Of a DNA stretch of 64,000 bases, positions 35,662 through 44,926 are shown piece after piece (position 1 is the first letter of the stretch; each line of letters opens with the position of its first letter). A model generated the notes under the pieces. That model was not told where the DNA came from and did not search any database. It saw only the letters and a program-made list of their open reading frames with translations. The DNA lies in contig NZ_AP031415.1 of assembly GCF_042850985.1 (NCBI RefSeq), positions 1,426,001-1,490,000 on the forward strand. Reading direction: 5' to 3'. A program made the translations under genes and the position numbers. This DNA is from Allocoprobacillus sp002160865. GTDB taxonomy: Bacteria; Bacillota_I; Bacilli_A; Erysipelotrichales; Coprobacillaceae.

Positions 35662-35763
35662 TTATAAAATATCAATATTATAAAGATATAAACCAATCAA
35701 AGACCCAATTAACGCTCCAACAAGAAGTGCTTTATAATGGATTTGTCTTGTTTGATTTCTCAT
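35662..35763 (-). CDS. 33-residue membrane peptide
   Basis: Starts MRNQTRQIHYKALLVGALIG and ends in a hydrophobic helix, so a basic tail plus one membrane span. A near-perfect AAGGAGGGAAAGGCTG lies before the ATG, which is the best evidence it is translated. It resembles short YtxH-type N-termini but is too short to assign. The rest of the 35577-35870 gap shows no other gene. Confidence 0.55.
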   Translation of the reverse strand: MRNQTRQIHYKALLVGALIGSLIGLYLYNIDIL

Positions 35764-35870
35764 CAGCCTTTCCCTCCTTTTTTATATAAATATTATAACT
35801 GTTAAACCACCGATAATCAACATCACTATTTTTAGATTTGATAGCTTATCATTACATCAAAATATGATTT

Positions 35871-36339
35871 TTATAGTTTTCTTTGTAAATAAATCATATC
35901 TTTCAACTGTACTCCCATTTCGAATATTGGGTGATTATAATAATCAATAAAAAAATTTTCAATCTTATGTGAATACGTAAAACCACATTTTATGTGAATA
36001 CGTAAAACCACATTTTTTATAAAATGGAATTGTCAAAGGACTGTCGCCAGTTCCCACCTGTAATAAAGAATACTTTTCTTTATATTTTTCAGCGATATAA
36101 TCAATCAAAATTTTACCATATCCTAAGCCTTGATATTTTGGCAATATAGCAAGATTTTTTATTTCAAGTATTCCATGACCAACATCAACAACAACACATT
36201 CTCCTTTGACATAATGGTCCTCTAACACATACATTATTCCTTGATTAATATAACAATCAATCATATCTTCTTGTTCATCTGCCAACAACAATAAAGATAA
36301 ATACTGTTTTTTATGATCATGGACTTCTCTTCTTATCAT
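35871..36339 (-). pseudogene. GNAT acetyltransferase, truncated by a tandem duplication
   Basis: The frame from ATG 36339 (AGAGGAG upstream) encodes a GNAT protein with IKNLAILPKYQGLGYGKILI (acetyl-CoA loop) and IPFYKKCGFTYSHK. It then ends at 35965 after shifted codons. A 25-bp direct duplication at 35966-36015 causes the shift. With one copy removed, the frame runs on to 35871 and gives the typical family tail (ENFFIDYYNHPIFEMGVQL). The current product would be 124 residues and lacks the last strand. Function is unknown; possibly reversible by slippage. Confidence 0.85.
35966..36015. repeat. 25-bp perfect tandem duplication (two copies)
   Basis: 35966-35990 and 35991-36015 are identical. 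25 is not a multiple of three, so it shifts the acetyltransferase frame. Confidence 0.95.
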
Positions 36340-36438
36340 TATATTCTTCTCCTCTATGAAACTTATAAAAATGAATAACTTTAAAAATGCTTATACTTCA
36401 TCATAAATGCATATATATTTTTATAGTGACTTACAATC

Positions 36439-37110
36439 TCAACCATAATTTCTTCTATGAATATTAACGATCGGAATCAAATCTTCATCATCAAACAAAT
36501 TCAACAAAGTTTCAGCATTATGTTTTTGTTTAAATTCTAATTCTTCTTGATAAAGAGGAAACAACTGATAAAAATTAATTTTGCCTTTTGTCTTCATTCT
36601 TAAATCCAAATCATGCCCCTCTTTATCATAAACATCCACTAACATCATACTACAAAATTGTGTGTTACTTGCATAAGGTGGATTTTCCTCATCAGAAGAT
36701 ACAGTGTGTCCATAGCCAAGCCATGTATGACATTCTATTGGCAAACGTGCTAAAATTTTTAATTGTCTTATAGGCCAATAATCTTCTTCTTGGCTTGAGT
36801 TAATATCCCATGTCGCAGGAAGATATAAAACCAGCTCTGCTCTTTCTAACTCATATTGTTTTAATCTATCTGGAACATTCATTTGATAAGCTCCCATACC
36901 CATTGTTATTAATTTATAATAAGGTCGTTTGTCTGTTGGTGGAACAATAATAATGTCTAAGTGAATATCTGTTGACACAATTTCATGAAAAACCTCATGA
37001 AAATGACCAAATGTTTCTTCAATATATTTTTCATATAAATCCAATTCCTTATCTGTATACAAATACATATGATCTGTTTTTTTCTTTTTTAACTTATCTA
37101 TTAATCCCAT
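36439..37110 (-). CDS. Suppressor-of-fused (SUFU) domain protein
   Basis: 223 residues. HFHEVFHEIVSTDIHLDIIIVPPT, YYKLITMGMGAYQM, ERAELVLYLPATWDI and LLVDVYDKEGHD-like blocks fit the bacterial SUFU family. In bacteria such proteins often serve as immunity proteins next to polymorphic toxins, but no toxin is seen here. Start ATG at 37110 overlaps the glyoxalase fragment. Probably cytosolic. Confidence 0.78.
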   Translation of the reverse strand: MGLIDKLKKKKTDHMYLYTDKELDLYEKYIEETFGHFHEVFHEIVSTDIHLDIIIVPPTDKRPYYKLITMGMGAYQMNVPDRLKQYELERAELVLYLPATWDINSSQEEDYWPIRQLKILARLPIECHTWLGYGHTVSSDEENPPYASNTQFCSMMLVDVYDKEGHDLDLRMKTKGKINFYQLFPLYQEELEFKQKHNAETLLNLFDDEDLIPIVNIHRRNYG

Positions 37111-37298
37111 ATCACACCATCTCCTTCATACTGATATGTCACCTCTAAAACATGACCATCTGGATCAGTCACACTAAAATAATGGTAAGGTTTATGTACA
37201 TTGACATACATTATTTGAGAAACTTCCCCAATTCCTAATGACTTCATTCTTTGATATTCACTTTTGAAATCATCAACTTTAAAAGTGAGAATAATCAC
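37101..37298 (-). pseudogene. Glyoxalase/VOC-family C-terminal fragment
   Basis: 65 residues from GTG 37298: VIILTFKVDDFKSEYQRMKSLG and HYFSVTDPDGHVLEVTYQYEG match the second half of a VOC-fold protein. The first half is missing; an in-frame TGA lies just upstream and the remaining gap to the next gene is under 60 bp. A single module could form a dimer, but the abrupt start suggests a deletion remnant. Confidence 0.65.
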
Positions 37299-37352
37299 AT
37301 CATTTTTTCGTCATCACAAAGAAATATCATCAACAGTTAAAAATAGCAAAAG

Positions 37353-37970
37353 TTACAATGACATCATTTCACTTTCTAAATTATCTAAAAATCCTATAGC
37401 TTTTAAAAATACATCAGCTTCTCCATGAATATTAGCTTCTTTTGTTGCTTCTAAATGATACCATGAATATTCATAATCATGGATAATAATAGGCAAAGCT
37501 TTACCAAAATGTTCTACTAAAAAACCTTCTTTTTGAAGTCTTTTCGCAACATTTTTAGCTATACAAACCAACTCATAAAGACCTACTGGACCTTTTCCAA
37601 TGTAACATCCCTTTTCATCATAATTTGCATTATAATCCTCTTCACCTATATTCTGAATACCATTTTCACTATACCATTTATACAAAGCTTGTGTATATGG
37701 ATTATCTGCTTCTGTATCGATGATAGATATTTCATCTATAAACCAAAAAGCATAGTTCCATCTTTCTTCATCATAATCGCCTGCCCCATTACACTCACTT
37801 TCTGTATTATAACTTATATCCCATATAGGAACATTGTGAAAGTTTTCATATTCAAATGATTCATTAGAATACACAAAAAATGAGATTGCATATATATCTG
37901 TCGCTTCCCATTTTAATATTTCAGATTTCACTTTTTCATATAAAATATTTTCAATTTGTATCATTGTCAA
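37353..37970 (-). CDS. DUF4303-like protein
   Basis: 205 residues. IYAISFFVYSNESFEYENFH and WDISYNTESEC followed by RWNYAFWFIDE resemble the DUF4303 pattern (ISF, YNTE, WxYAFW). The family is often seen among orphan immunity genes. No catalytic motif. Domain call is tentative. A -GGAGGA- site precedes the ATG. Confidence 0.55.
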   Translation of the reverse strand: MTMIQIENILYEKVKSEILKWEATDIYAISFFVYSNESFEYENFHNVPIWDISYNTESECNGAGDYDEERWNYAFWFIDEISIIDTEADNPYTQALYKWYSENGIQNIGEEDYNANYDEKGCYIGKGPVGLYELVCIAKNVAKRLQKEGFLVEHFGKALPIIIHDYEYSWYHLEATKEANIHGEADVFLKAIGFLDNLESEMMSL

Positions 37971-38290
37971 TTCCTCCTATTTTTAAAATATTATTAATTT
38001 GAAATTCCCCATAAAATTCAACTTATAAAAAAAGTTTAAAAAATCATATAATTGAATGTTCACAAATTTTAAAATTATTTTGATCTTTTAAAGATTAAAA
38101 AAAGACTATTGTTTAAAGTAAAATCCAACATGATTATTTTTATTTTTTCAGAAGTGAATGATTCAATGTTTCTATTTTATAAATACCTCAACTGCATCCA
38201 AAACCATTGAATTGTTTTAAATGAATCTCTTGTTTCTTATATCCATTATAACATATTCATTGCATTTACCTATCATTTTCTTTCTAAATA
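37971..38290. other. AT-rich intergenic region without a recognisable gene
   Basis: About 320 bp of very AT-rich sequence, holding the upstream region of the DUF4303-like gene. I see no RNA gene or stable hairpin; the phoH terminator follows at its right end. Confidence 0.5.
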
Positions 38291-38318
38291 AAAAACTGTT
38301 GAACATCATCAACAGTTT
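38291..38318 (-). terminator. Rho-independent terminator of phoH
   Basis: AAACTGTTGA / TCAACAGTTT stem that includes the phoH stop codon, followed on the minus strand by TTTTTATTT. Confidence 0.82.
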
Positions 38319-39283
38319 ATATCATCATGATTCTTTTCATCATTTTCATAGCGTTCAATAATTCTTTGAACAACCGGATGTCTGACAACATCTAAGGCTG
38401 TTAAATATACAAAACGAATACCCTTAACATCCTTTAATATATGCAAAGCTTTCTTTAAACCACTGACAACACCTTTAGGTAAATCGATTTGTGTAATATC
38501 ACCAGTAATAATCATTTTAGAATGAAAACCTAGTCTTGTTAAAAACATTTTCATTTGTGCATCAGTCGTATTTTGAGCTTCATCTAAAATCACATAAGCG
38601 TCTTCTAATGTACGTCCACGCATATAAGCTAATGGAGCAATTTCAATAATCCCTTTTTCAATATAACGCTCTGTTTTTTCCTGCCCAAGCATATCATATA
38701 ATGCATCATAAAGCGGTCTTAAATATGGGTCTACTTTCTCTTTTAAATCTCCAGGCAAAAATCCTAAGCTTTCACCTGCTTCAACAGCTGGTCTTGTTAA
38801 AATAATTTTTTGAACTTCATTATTTTTTAAGGCCTGTACAGCAAAAACAACAGCTAAATATGTTTTTCCAGTTCCTGCCGGTCCTATTCCAAAAACAACA
38901 TCATTATGTTTTAATGCCTGATAATATTCTTTTTGACCTAGAGTTTTAGGATAAATCAATTTTCCATTTGTTGTGCGTGCAATTTTGATTTGGTAAAGTT
39001 CATCAATCATATTTAATTGATGATTTTTAGCCAGATTCAAAGAATACATAATATCTCTTTGACTAATTGTCTTTCCCTGCTTGACAAGTGCCAGTAAAGT
39101 ACGAATCATATCTTCAACCTGCTGATTCTTTTCTTCTGTATTATCCATAACGATTTCATCACCACGAACAATAAGTTCACATTGCATTGCTTCTTCTAAT
39201 AAACGTATGTTTTCTTCTTGGCGACCAAAAAGTCTTGATATCTCATCCATCGTGCATGTTTCTAGTTTTAAGATTTTCTTCAT
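38309..39283 (-). CDS. phoH: PhoH family ATPase
   Basis: 324 residues. Walker A GIGPAGTGKTYLA, PAVEAGESLGFLPGDLKEK, and Walker B-like AYVILDEAQNTT. Members are cytosolic ATPases of uncertain role, linked to RNA and ribosome quality. ATG at 39283 follows AAAGGAG and overlaps yqfD by 41 bp. The yqfC-yqfD-phoH order matches Bacillus. Confidence 0.93.
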   Translation of the reverse strand: MKKILKLETCTMDEISRLFGRQEENIRLLEEAMQCELIVRGDEIVMDNTEEKNQQVEDMIRTLLALVKQGKTISQRDIMYSLNLAKNHQLNMIDELYQIKIARTTNGKLIYPKTLGQKEYYQALKHNDVVFGIGPAGTGKTYLAVVFAVQALKNNEVQKIILTRPAVEAGESLGFLPGDLKEKVDPYLRPLYDALYDMLGQEKTERYIEKGIIEIAPLAYMRGRTLEDAYVILDEAQNTTDAQMKMFLTRLGFHSKMIITGDITQIDLPKGVVSGLKKALHILKDVKGIRFVYLTALDVVRHPVVQRIIERYENDEKNHDDINC

Positions 39284-40208
39284 TCTTTTCTCCTTTAACT
39301 GCAATATCTTCAATCAGTGTATAATGCATCTTTAACGTTATTTTACTACGATTTCTTGTCATTTGTAAAACATTTTCTTTATCAATATGAGCTCCTGCAG
39401 GGATTTGACTACGAATCTTTAACAACAATTGATAAAAGACATCTCCTTGATCTTGTTTCAAATCTTTGACACTGGCTTCATATTGATGAAAAGTATAGGC
39501 ATAAACATGTCCTTCAACAGGAATAATCTTCGTTTTATTTTGAGTAGAAATAATTGTATTTTCAACTAATAAATCTCCCTTTTTGACATAATCATTTTTC
39601 TTGACCATAATATTTCCACTTTTCACATCCAATGATTGAATCATTCCATCTTGACTGGCATATAGATTACGATAATCTTCTTTTTTTATATGATCTTGTT
39701 TACGTTTTGTATATTCGACATGAAAGACACTTCCTGTCTGATAAATATTCATATATTCTATTTGATTTTTATATAAATCTTTCAATTGTAATAATAAGTC
39801 ATTTAAATGTTCATAGCTTTGAAGCGGTTTTAAAAAAGTAATATTTTCTTTTTCTAAAGTTTCTTTGATACTTTGATTCACTTGAGGTAATGTTCCATCA
39901 ATTTGAATATCAAAAATAAGATAAGAACTCATAAATAAACTTATGAAGAAAAAAAGCACACCTATAAAATTTAAGTGTTGTCTTGATAACAAAAAGATAT
40001 ATTTTAATAATCCTTCTGTTTTTATATATTGATAGGGATATGTCCATTTTTTGAAATAATATCTTTGATATACTGGTAAATAAAAATAAAATTGATGATC
40101 ATGTTTTTGAAAATGAGATAATTGAAGTTTATGATCTCTTGCAAATATTAATAAATGATAAATTAACGATTCATCAATACAATAATAATCATACCCCATT
40201 TTCAGCAT
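39243..40208 (-). CDS. yqfD: Sporulation protein YqfD
   Basis: 321 residues. One or two membrane helices near residues 80-105 (FIGVLFFFISLFMSSYLIF), then a soluble domain with DGMIQSLDVKSGNIMVKKNDYVKKGDLLVE, the typical YqfD middle. Expressed in the mother cell under sigma-E in Bacillus and needed for efficient sporulation. ATG at 40208 has AGTGAT upstream and overlaps yqfC. Confidence 0.85.
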   Translation of the reverse strand: MLKMGYDYYCIDESLIYHLLIFARDHKLQLSHFQKHDHQFYFYLPVYQRYYFKKWTYPYQYIKTEGLLKYIFLLSRQHLNFIGVLFFFISLFMSSYLIFDIQIDGTLPQVNQSIKETLEKENITFLKPLQSYEHLNDLLLQLKDLYKNQIEYMNIYQTGSVFHVEYTKRKQDHIKKEDYRNLYASQDGMIQSLDVKSGNIMVKKNDYVKKGDLLVENTIISTQNKTKIIPVEGHVYAYTFHQYEASVKDLKQDQGDVFYQLLLKIRSQIPAGAHIDKENVLQMTRNRSKITLKMHYTLIEDIAVKGEKNEENLKTRNMHDG

Positions 40209-40392
40209 ATTCAATCACTTTCACATATCCACATAAACGTATCTCTTTTTCATCATAATAGGACATCTGTAAATCCTTTCCTCTCACAATCAAATCATAG
40301 CCCTGCATTTGAATTTTAAACAGATGACAGTCCATCATTAAAACCTCATGATAATCATAGATACAAATTTTATCTTTATCAATAACCAGCAC
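40189..40392 (-). CDS. yqfC: Sporulation protein YqfC (YabP family)
   Basis: 67 residues, the short beta-rich YabP/YqfC type with VLMMDCHLFKIQMQGYDL and YYDEKEIRLCGYVKVIEY. GTG start at 40392 preceded by AGGTGG. It overlaps yqfD by 20 bp, as in the conserved yqfCD-phoH cluster. Confidence 0.8.
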   Translation of the reverse strand: MLVIDKDKICIYDYHEVLMMDCHLFKIQMQGYDLIVRGKDLQMSYYDEKEIRLCGYVKVIEYAENGV

Positions 40393-40424
40393 AATACCAC
40401 CTCAGTGGAATATATGATATCAAA

Positions 40425-40452
40425 CAAAAAAGAAGAACCAAAAGTTCTTCTT
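40425..40452 (-). terminator. Rho-independent terminator of rpsU
   Basis: AAGAAGAAC / GTTCTTCTT stem with 5-nt loop and T-run on the minus strand, touching the rpsU stop. Confidence 0.85.
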
Positions 40453-40633
40453 ATCTTTGTTTACCTTTATTTTTTCTAGCAGCTTCTGATTTCATTTTAC
40501 GTTTTAAACCAGGCTTAACATAAAATTCTCTTTTACGAGCTTCTGCAAGGGTACCTGTTCTAGAAACTTGTCTTTTAAAACGACGTAATGCATCATCTAA
40601 TGATTCATTTTCTCTTACTACAGTTTTTGCCAT
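40451..40633 (-). CDS. rpsU: 30S ribosomal protein S21
   Basis: 60 residues. VRENESLDDALRRFKRQVSR and REFYVKPGLKRKMKSEAARK are diagnostic. ATG at 40633 follows AAAGGGGGG; a longer frame upstream is not conserved. It precedes yqfC in transcription order, as in Bacillus, but yqeY is absent. Confidence 0.96.
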   Translation of the reverse strand: MAKTVVRENESLDDALRRFKRQVSRTGTLAEARKREFYVKPGLKRKMKSEAARKNKGKQR

Positions 40634-40746
40634 ATTGAACTTCCCCCCTTTACTAATACCAAATACATGCGTTATTATACATTGATAATAACAGAAAATC
40701 AAGTTTTTTTATATAATTCACACCTGTTTCTTTTCGTTTTTGTACT

Positions 40747-41397
40747 TTATTCGTAATTCATCAAAGAAATTCCTGATGAAGTCCCTATACGTGATGCTCC
40801 AGCATTAACCATTGCTTCCATATCTTCAAATGTTTTGACACCACCACTGGCTTTAACTTCACAGTGATCACCAACAGTTTGTTTCATTAAAGCTACATCA
40901 TGAACTGTTGCTCCTCCTGTTGAAAAACCTGTTGACGTTTTTACAAACGTTGCTTTGGCTTTCATAGCCTGTTGACATGCTAAAACTTTTTCTTCATCCG
41001 TTAATAAACATGTTTCAATAATCACTTTTACACAATGTCCTTGACTGGCATCCACAACTGCTTGAATATCTTGATAAACTGTATCCATATCTCCAGCTTT
41101 TAAAGCACCGATATTGATGACCATATCCACTTCATCAGCTCCTTCTTCAATTGCCATTTTGGCTTCATAAGCTTTCACCTTGGAAGTATTCGCTCCTAGT
41201 GGAAATCCAATCACTGTACAAACACGAACATCACTTTCTTTAAGATATTCAGCACAGTATGATACCCATACTGGATTCACACAAACAGATGCAAAGTCAT
41301 ATTGCATTGCCTCATCACATAACTTTGTAATATCATTTTTTGAAGCATTTGCTTTTAATAATGTGTGATCAATCAATTTGTTCCATTTCTTTTCCAT
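40747..41397 (-). CDS. deoC: Deoxyribose-phosphate aldolase
   Basis: Splits deoxyribose-5-phosphate to acetaldehyde and glyceraldehyde-3-phosphate. 216 residues, class I aldolase. LIDHTLLKANA at the start, GFPLGANTSKVKAYEA, and the Schiff-base lysine in ATFVKTSTGFSTGGAT; VKASGGVKT near the end. It overlaps the 3' end of the murE-like gene by 29 bp. No other nucleoside-catabolism gene is nearby. Confidence 0.95.
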   Translation of the reverse strand: MEKKWNKLIDHTLLKANASKNDITKLCDEAMQYDFASVCVNPVWVSYCAEYLKESDVRVCTVIGFPLGANTSKVKAYEAKMAIEEGADEVDMVINIGALKAGDMDTVYQDIQAVVDASQGHCVKVIIETCLLTDEEKVLACQQAMKAKATFVKTSTGFSTGGATVHDVALMKQTVGDHCEVKASGGVKTFEDMEAMVNAGASRIGTSSGISLMNYE

Positions 41398-42850
41398 TGT
41401 CTTCTTCTCCTTTAAAAATTTTATTGATTGCTTCTAAAGCAACATATTTATCTCCAGGATAAGGATCATTACCAATAGCCGAAGCCATAAACTGTTCATG
41501 TCCTTTCCCAAGAATCAAAATAATATCATGTCGATTGGCAATTTCAATAGCCTGTTCAATAGCGATGCGACGATCTTCAATAATCACACTGACAGGTTTT
41601 TCGATATATTTTTGTATATCCAGACAAATATCTTGAATATCTTCGTCACGATTATCCTCAGCTGTCAAAATCACTTGATCGCAGTATTGATTTGCAAGTT
41701 TTCCAATCTTTTGACGCTTATTATAATTCTTCTTTCCCGGTGCTCCAAAGACTGCAATGATACGTCCGTCTTTTTTAACTTGCTGAGCAAACTGAAACAC
41801 TTTTTCATAACTCTTGACATGTTGACAGTAATCCACAATAACATGAAATGGATAAGGATGTTGTAAAAGCTCCATACGTCCATCTACACCGGAAATATGT
41901 TCAACCCTATCAATCACTTGGGAAAGAGGCATTTCTAAAGCCAATAAAGCCGTCATGACAGCTAAAACATTAGAAATATTAAAACGCCCCAAAACACCTA
42001 CTGATACATGTTTTAATTCATCATGCACCTGTACATCAAACTCACTATGATCAATAAAAACTTCAATGTTTCTCGCCATGATATCCGCTTTATGTTCAAT
42101 ACCATAAGTCAAAATATGGCATTTAATCTGGTCTTTAACCAGATTATAAAAACGGACTTCATCAGTATTTAATATGGCATAACCTTTTTCATCAATCAAT
42201 GAAAACAGTTTTGCTTTAGATGCCATTAAATTTTCCATTGTTCCATGAAAATCAAGATGTTCTTCATAAACATTGGTAAAAATACCAATATCAAAATGAA
42301 CACTATCCACTCTTTTTAAAGCCAATCCATGACTGGATACTTCCAATGTGACACCTTTGACATCTTTTTTAACCATATCACTTAAATGTCTTTGTAAAAA
42401 AATTGTTTCCGGTGTTGTATAAGGACATTGTTCAATAATCCCGGCATATTCAATATTATTCGTTCCAATATAACCCATTTTTAAAAACTGTGACAAAGCA
42501 TTTTTAATCATTAAAGCTACAATGGTTTTACCACTTGAACCCGTGACACCAATCACAGTCATCTTATAGCTAGGATGATCATAAAATAAATCTGCCACTC
42601 GATTCAATTCATCCAAGACATTATCAACCTTAATATATAAAACATCTTTATGCTTAAAAGTCAAAGGTTTAGAATAAACAATACATTTTGCTCCCTGAAA
42701 AATAGCATCTTCAATATATTTATGTCCATCAACACTTAATCCATCAATGCAAAAGAAAATAGAGTCTTTTCCAACATATCGTGAATCACTATGAATAGAT
42801 TGAACTTTAAAATCCTCATCAACAGGAAATAATTCATTAATTTTTTTCAC
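41369..42850 (-). CDS. MurE-like UDP-N-acetylmuramyl-tripeptide ligase with atypical motifs
   Basis: 493 residues. The overall MurE plan is clear: N-terminal UDP-binding domain, ATP domain with VTGSSGKT (P-loop), EVSSHGLALKRVD and DHLDFHGT-like EEHLDFHGTM, and a C-terminal ligase domain. However DYAHTPD is DYCQHVK, the GxGGDRD block is GAPGKKN, and the diaminopimelate signature DNPR is replaced by DNRDED, while YPGD near the end recalls Lys-adding enzymes. It may be MurE or a paralogue adding a different amino acid. Confidence 0.8.
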   Translation of the reverse strand: MKKINELFPVDEDFKVQSIHSDSRYVGKDSIFFCIDGLSVDGHKYIEDAIFQGAKCIVYSKPLTFKHKDVLYIKVDNVLDELNRVADLFYDHPSYKMTVIGVTGSSGKTIVALMIKNALSQFLKMGYIGTNNIEYAGIIEQCPYTTPETIFLQRHLSDMVKKDVKGVTLEVSSHGLALKRVDSVHFDIGIFTNVYEEHLDFHGTMENLMASKAKLFSLIDEKGYAILNTDEVRFYNLVKDQIKCHILTYGIEHKADIMARNIEVFIDHSEFDVQVHDELKHVSVGVLGRFNISNVLAVMTALLALEMPLSQVIDRVEHISGVDGRMELLQHPYPFHVIVDYCQHVKSYEKVFQFAQQVKKDGRIIAVFGAPGKKNYNKRQKIGKLANQYCDQVILTAEDNRDEDIQDICLDIQKYIEKPVSVIIEDRRIAIEQAIEIANRHDIILILGKGHEQFMASAIGNDPYPGDKYVALEAINKIFKGEEDNGKEMEQID

Positions 42851-44144
42851 TTACAACACTTCCTATCAATATCGTATCTTGACATTCTTCAATCAATACA
42901 TGATATATATGCCCTACAGAATTTAAAGGCAAGTTTGTTTTAACCTTTAAATAATTAGAAGCATGTCCAATCATACTTTCACCATCTGGTTCTTCAATTA
43001 AAACCTCTAAAGTTTTTCCAATTTGACTCAAGGCAAATTCATGTTGTAATTGATGGGATAAATCCATCAATGCCTTAACTCTTTGATGTTTTGTTGGACC
43101 ATCAATCTGATCTTTCATTTTAGCAGCTGGAGTCCCTCGACGAGGAGAATAAGGAAAGACATGCAATTGATTAAAATGCATCTTTTGAATCCATTGATAT
43201 GTCGTTTGAAAATCTTCTTCTGTTTCACCCGGAAAACCAACAATCACATCTGTAGTAATCGAAAGTGTTGGTAATTTTTCTTTCAGTTCTTGAAGTTTTT
43301 GAGCAAATTCATCAGTTGTATAATGACGATTCATTTTCTTAAGGATTTTATCACATCCAGATTGAATAGGAATATGTAAATGATCAACAATAACAGGTGA
43401 AGTTGCTATTAAATCAATGATTTCATGTGTAATCTGACTCATTTCAATAGATGAAATACGTAATCTTTTTAATCCTTTAACTTGGGTTGTTAAATCAACT
43501 AATAAATCATAAAAGCTATAATCTTCAAAATCTTGACCATACCCAGCTGTATGAATACCTGTTAAGACAATTTCAACAAAACCATGATTAACTAATTTTT
43601 GAGCCTGTTGTAAAACACTATCCTTATCTCTTGAACGAATCCTTCCTCTGGCATAAGGAATAATACAATAAGTACAAAAATTATTGCAGCCATCTTGAAT
43701 CTTTAAAAAAGCACGTGTATTTCTTGTGAATTCATCAATATCCAAATCTTCAAAACGAGATAATGTCATGACATCTTCAACATGGATGACTGTTTGATGA
43801 GAGCGTTGATATTCTTCTACAAACTCAACAATACGATTTCTAAACTGTGTTCCTAAAATGACTCCTACACCTTCAATTTGAGCCACTTCCTCACTGGCTA
43901 CTTGACTATAGCAGCCAACAACACAAACTATTGCCTGAGGATTTTGACGGATGGCTTTACGAATCATCTGGCGTGATTTTGAATCACCAGTATTCGTTAC
44001 AGTGCAGGTATTAATCACATAAACATCTGCCTTGTCTTTAAAATCAACATTTTCATATCCAGCTTCATGAAACAGCTTTAACATCGCTTCTGATTCATAA
44101 GTATTGACTTTACATCCAAGTGTTAAAAAAGCAACTTTTTTCAT
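42837..44144 (-). CDS. mtaB: tRNA t6A37 methylthiotransferase MtaB
   Basis: Radical-SAM enzyme converting t6A to ms2t6A in tRNA. 435 residues. N-terminal UPF0004 domain with LGCKVNTYESEAM, INTCTVT and VVGCYSQ (three cluster Cys), radical-SAM motif DGCNNFCTYCIIPYARGR, and a C-terminal TRAM domain. GAAAGGA before the ATG. It overlaps the MurE-like gene by 14 bp. Confidence 0.95.
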   Translation of the reverse strand: MKKVAFLTLGCKVNTYESEAMLKLFHEAGYENVDFKDKADVYVINTCTVTNTGDSKSRQMIRKAIRQNPQAIVCVVGCYSQVASEEVAQIEGVGVILGTQFRNRIVEFVEEYQRSHQTVIHVEDVMTLSRFEDLDIDEFTRNTRAFLKIQDGCNNFCTYCIIPYARGRIRSRDKDSVLQQAQKLVNHGFVEIVLTGIHTAGYGQDFEDYSFYDLLVDLTTQVKGLKRLRISSIEMSQITHEIIDLIATSPVIVDHLHIPIQSGCDKILKKMNRHYTTDEFAQKLQELKEKLPTLSITTDVIVGFPGETEEDFQTTYQWIQKMHFNQLHVFPYSPRRGTPAAKMKDQIDGPTKHQRVKALMDLSHQLQHEFALSQIGKTLEVLIEEPDGESMIGHASNYLKVKTNLPLNSVGHIYHVLIEECQDTILIGSVVSEKN

Positions 44145-44155
44145 AAATATCCTTT

Positions 44156-44926
44156 CTATTTATATTTTTTTATAATTTTCTTATAATTCTTTAAAGAAAT
44201 ATATTCTAAATCTTTGAGTATTTCCAGACAGTCACGATATTGATAATTTTCAATAGCATCTGCAATCTTTTTAACATCTTCTAAATGAGCATCTTTATGA
44301 GCATGTTCATCTTGAATAATGACTTTATTCATCAATTCATGATTATCTTTTTTAAAGATATAAATGGTTTTCAATGGATCAAAATATAAACAAATGTGAC
44401 GTTGATCTTCATAGACATTTTGTAAAGATGTAAATGCTGTACGAAAAATATGATAACCATACATATCTATCGGTGTTTGTAGATTAACTTGAAAATTTTG
44501 AATATATTCACGATGCTGTTTTAAAAGCAACATCTGATAATCATGCGTATAGCGTTGATTCACAAATGGTTCCAGATAAGGAATATAAATCGTCACCTGA
44601 CTTTGTGAGTCAACAAAATGTGGTGCTTCTTTTAAAACATCAGCAATATCATTATTAAACATCTTCTGTTTTTCATCATAGTTTAAATAATCCAACAAAT
44701 CATAATGCTGATTTAAAAAAGCTTCATAAATATTTTCAATTTTATTTTTTGTGAGTAACCCACGATAAATAATCTCATATGAAAACAAATCAAAGTCTGT
44801 TTTGATCTTTGATGATAATCCCATCTTTTCTAAAAACGAACGATGGTTTTCAATATCTAGATATAATTGAGTCTGTGAAAGAGGAATATGAACTCCAATC
44901 TTATTTAAACTTTCTATAAATCCCAT
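44156..44926 (-). CDS. Conserved-context hypothetical protein
   Basis: 256 residues, no signal peptide or membrane span, helical ends with a central beta-rich part (VTIYIPYLEPFVNQRY, ICLYFDPLKTIYIFKKD). I do not recognise a domain. It sits between rsmE and mtaB with a 13-bp overlap on one side and 11 bp on the other, so it is co-transcribed with them. Function unknown. Confidence 0.65.
   Translation of the reverse strand: MGFIESLNKIGVHIPLSQTQLYLDIENHRSFLEKMGLSSKIKTDFDLFSYEIIYRGLLTKNKIENIYEAFLNQHYDLLDYLNYDEKQKMFNNDIADVLKEAPHFVDSQSQVTIYIPYLEPFVNQRYTHDYQMLLLKQHREYIQNFQVNLQTPIDMYGYHIFRTAFTSLQNVYEDQRHICLYFDPLKTIYIFKKDNHELMNKVIIQDEHAHKDAHLEDVKKIADAIENYQYRDCLEILKDLEYISLKNYKKIIKKYK

Noticed and set aside
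35966..36015. CRISPR-like direct repeats
   Set aside because: Only two adjacent copies with no spacer; it is a simple tandem duplication.
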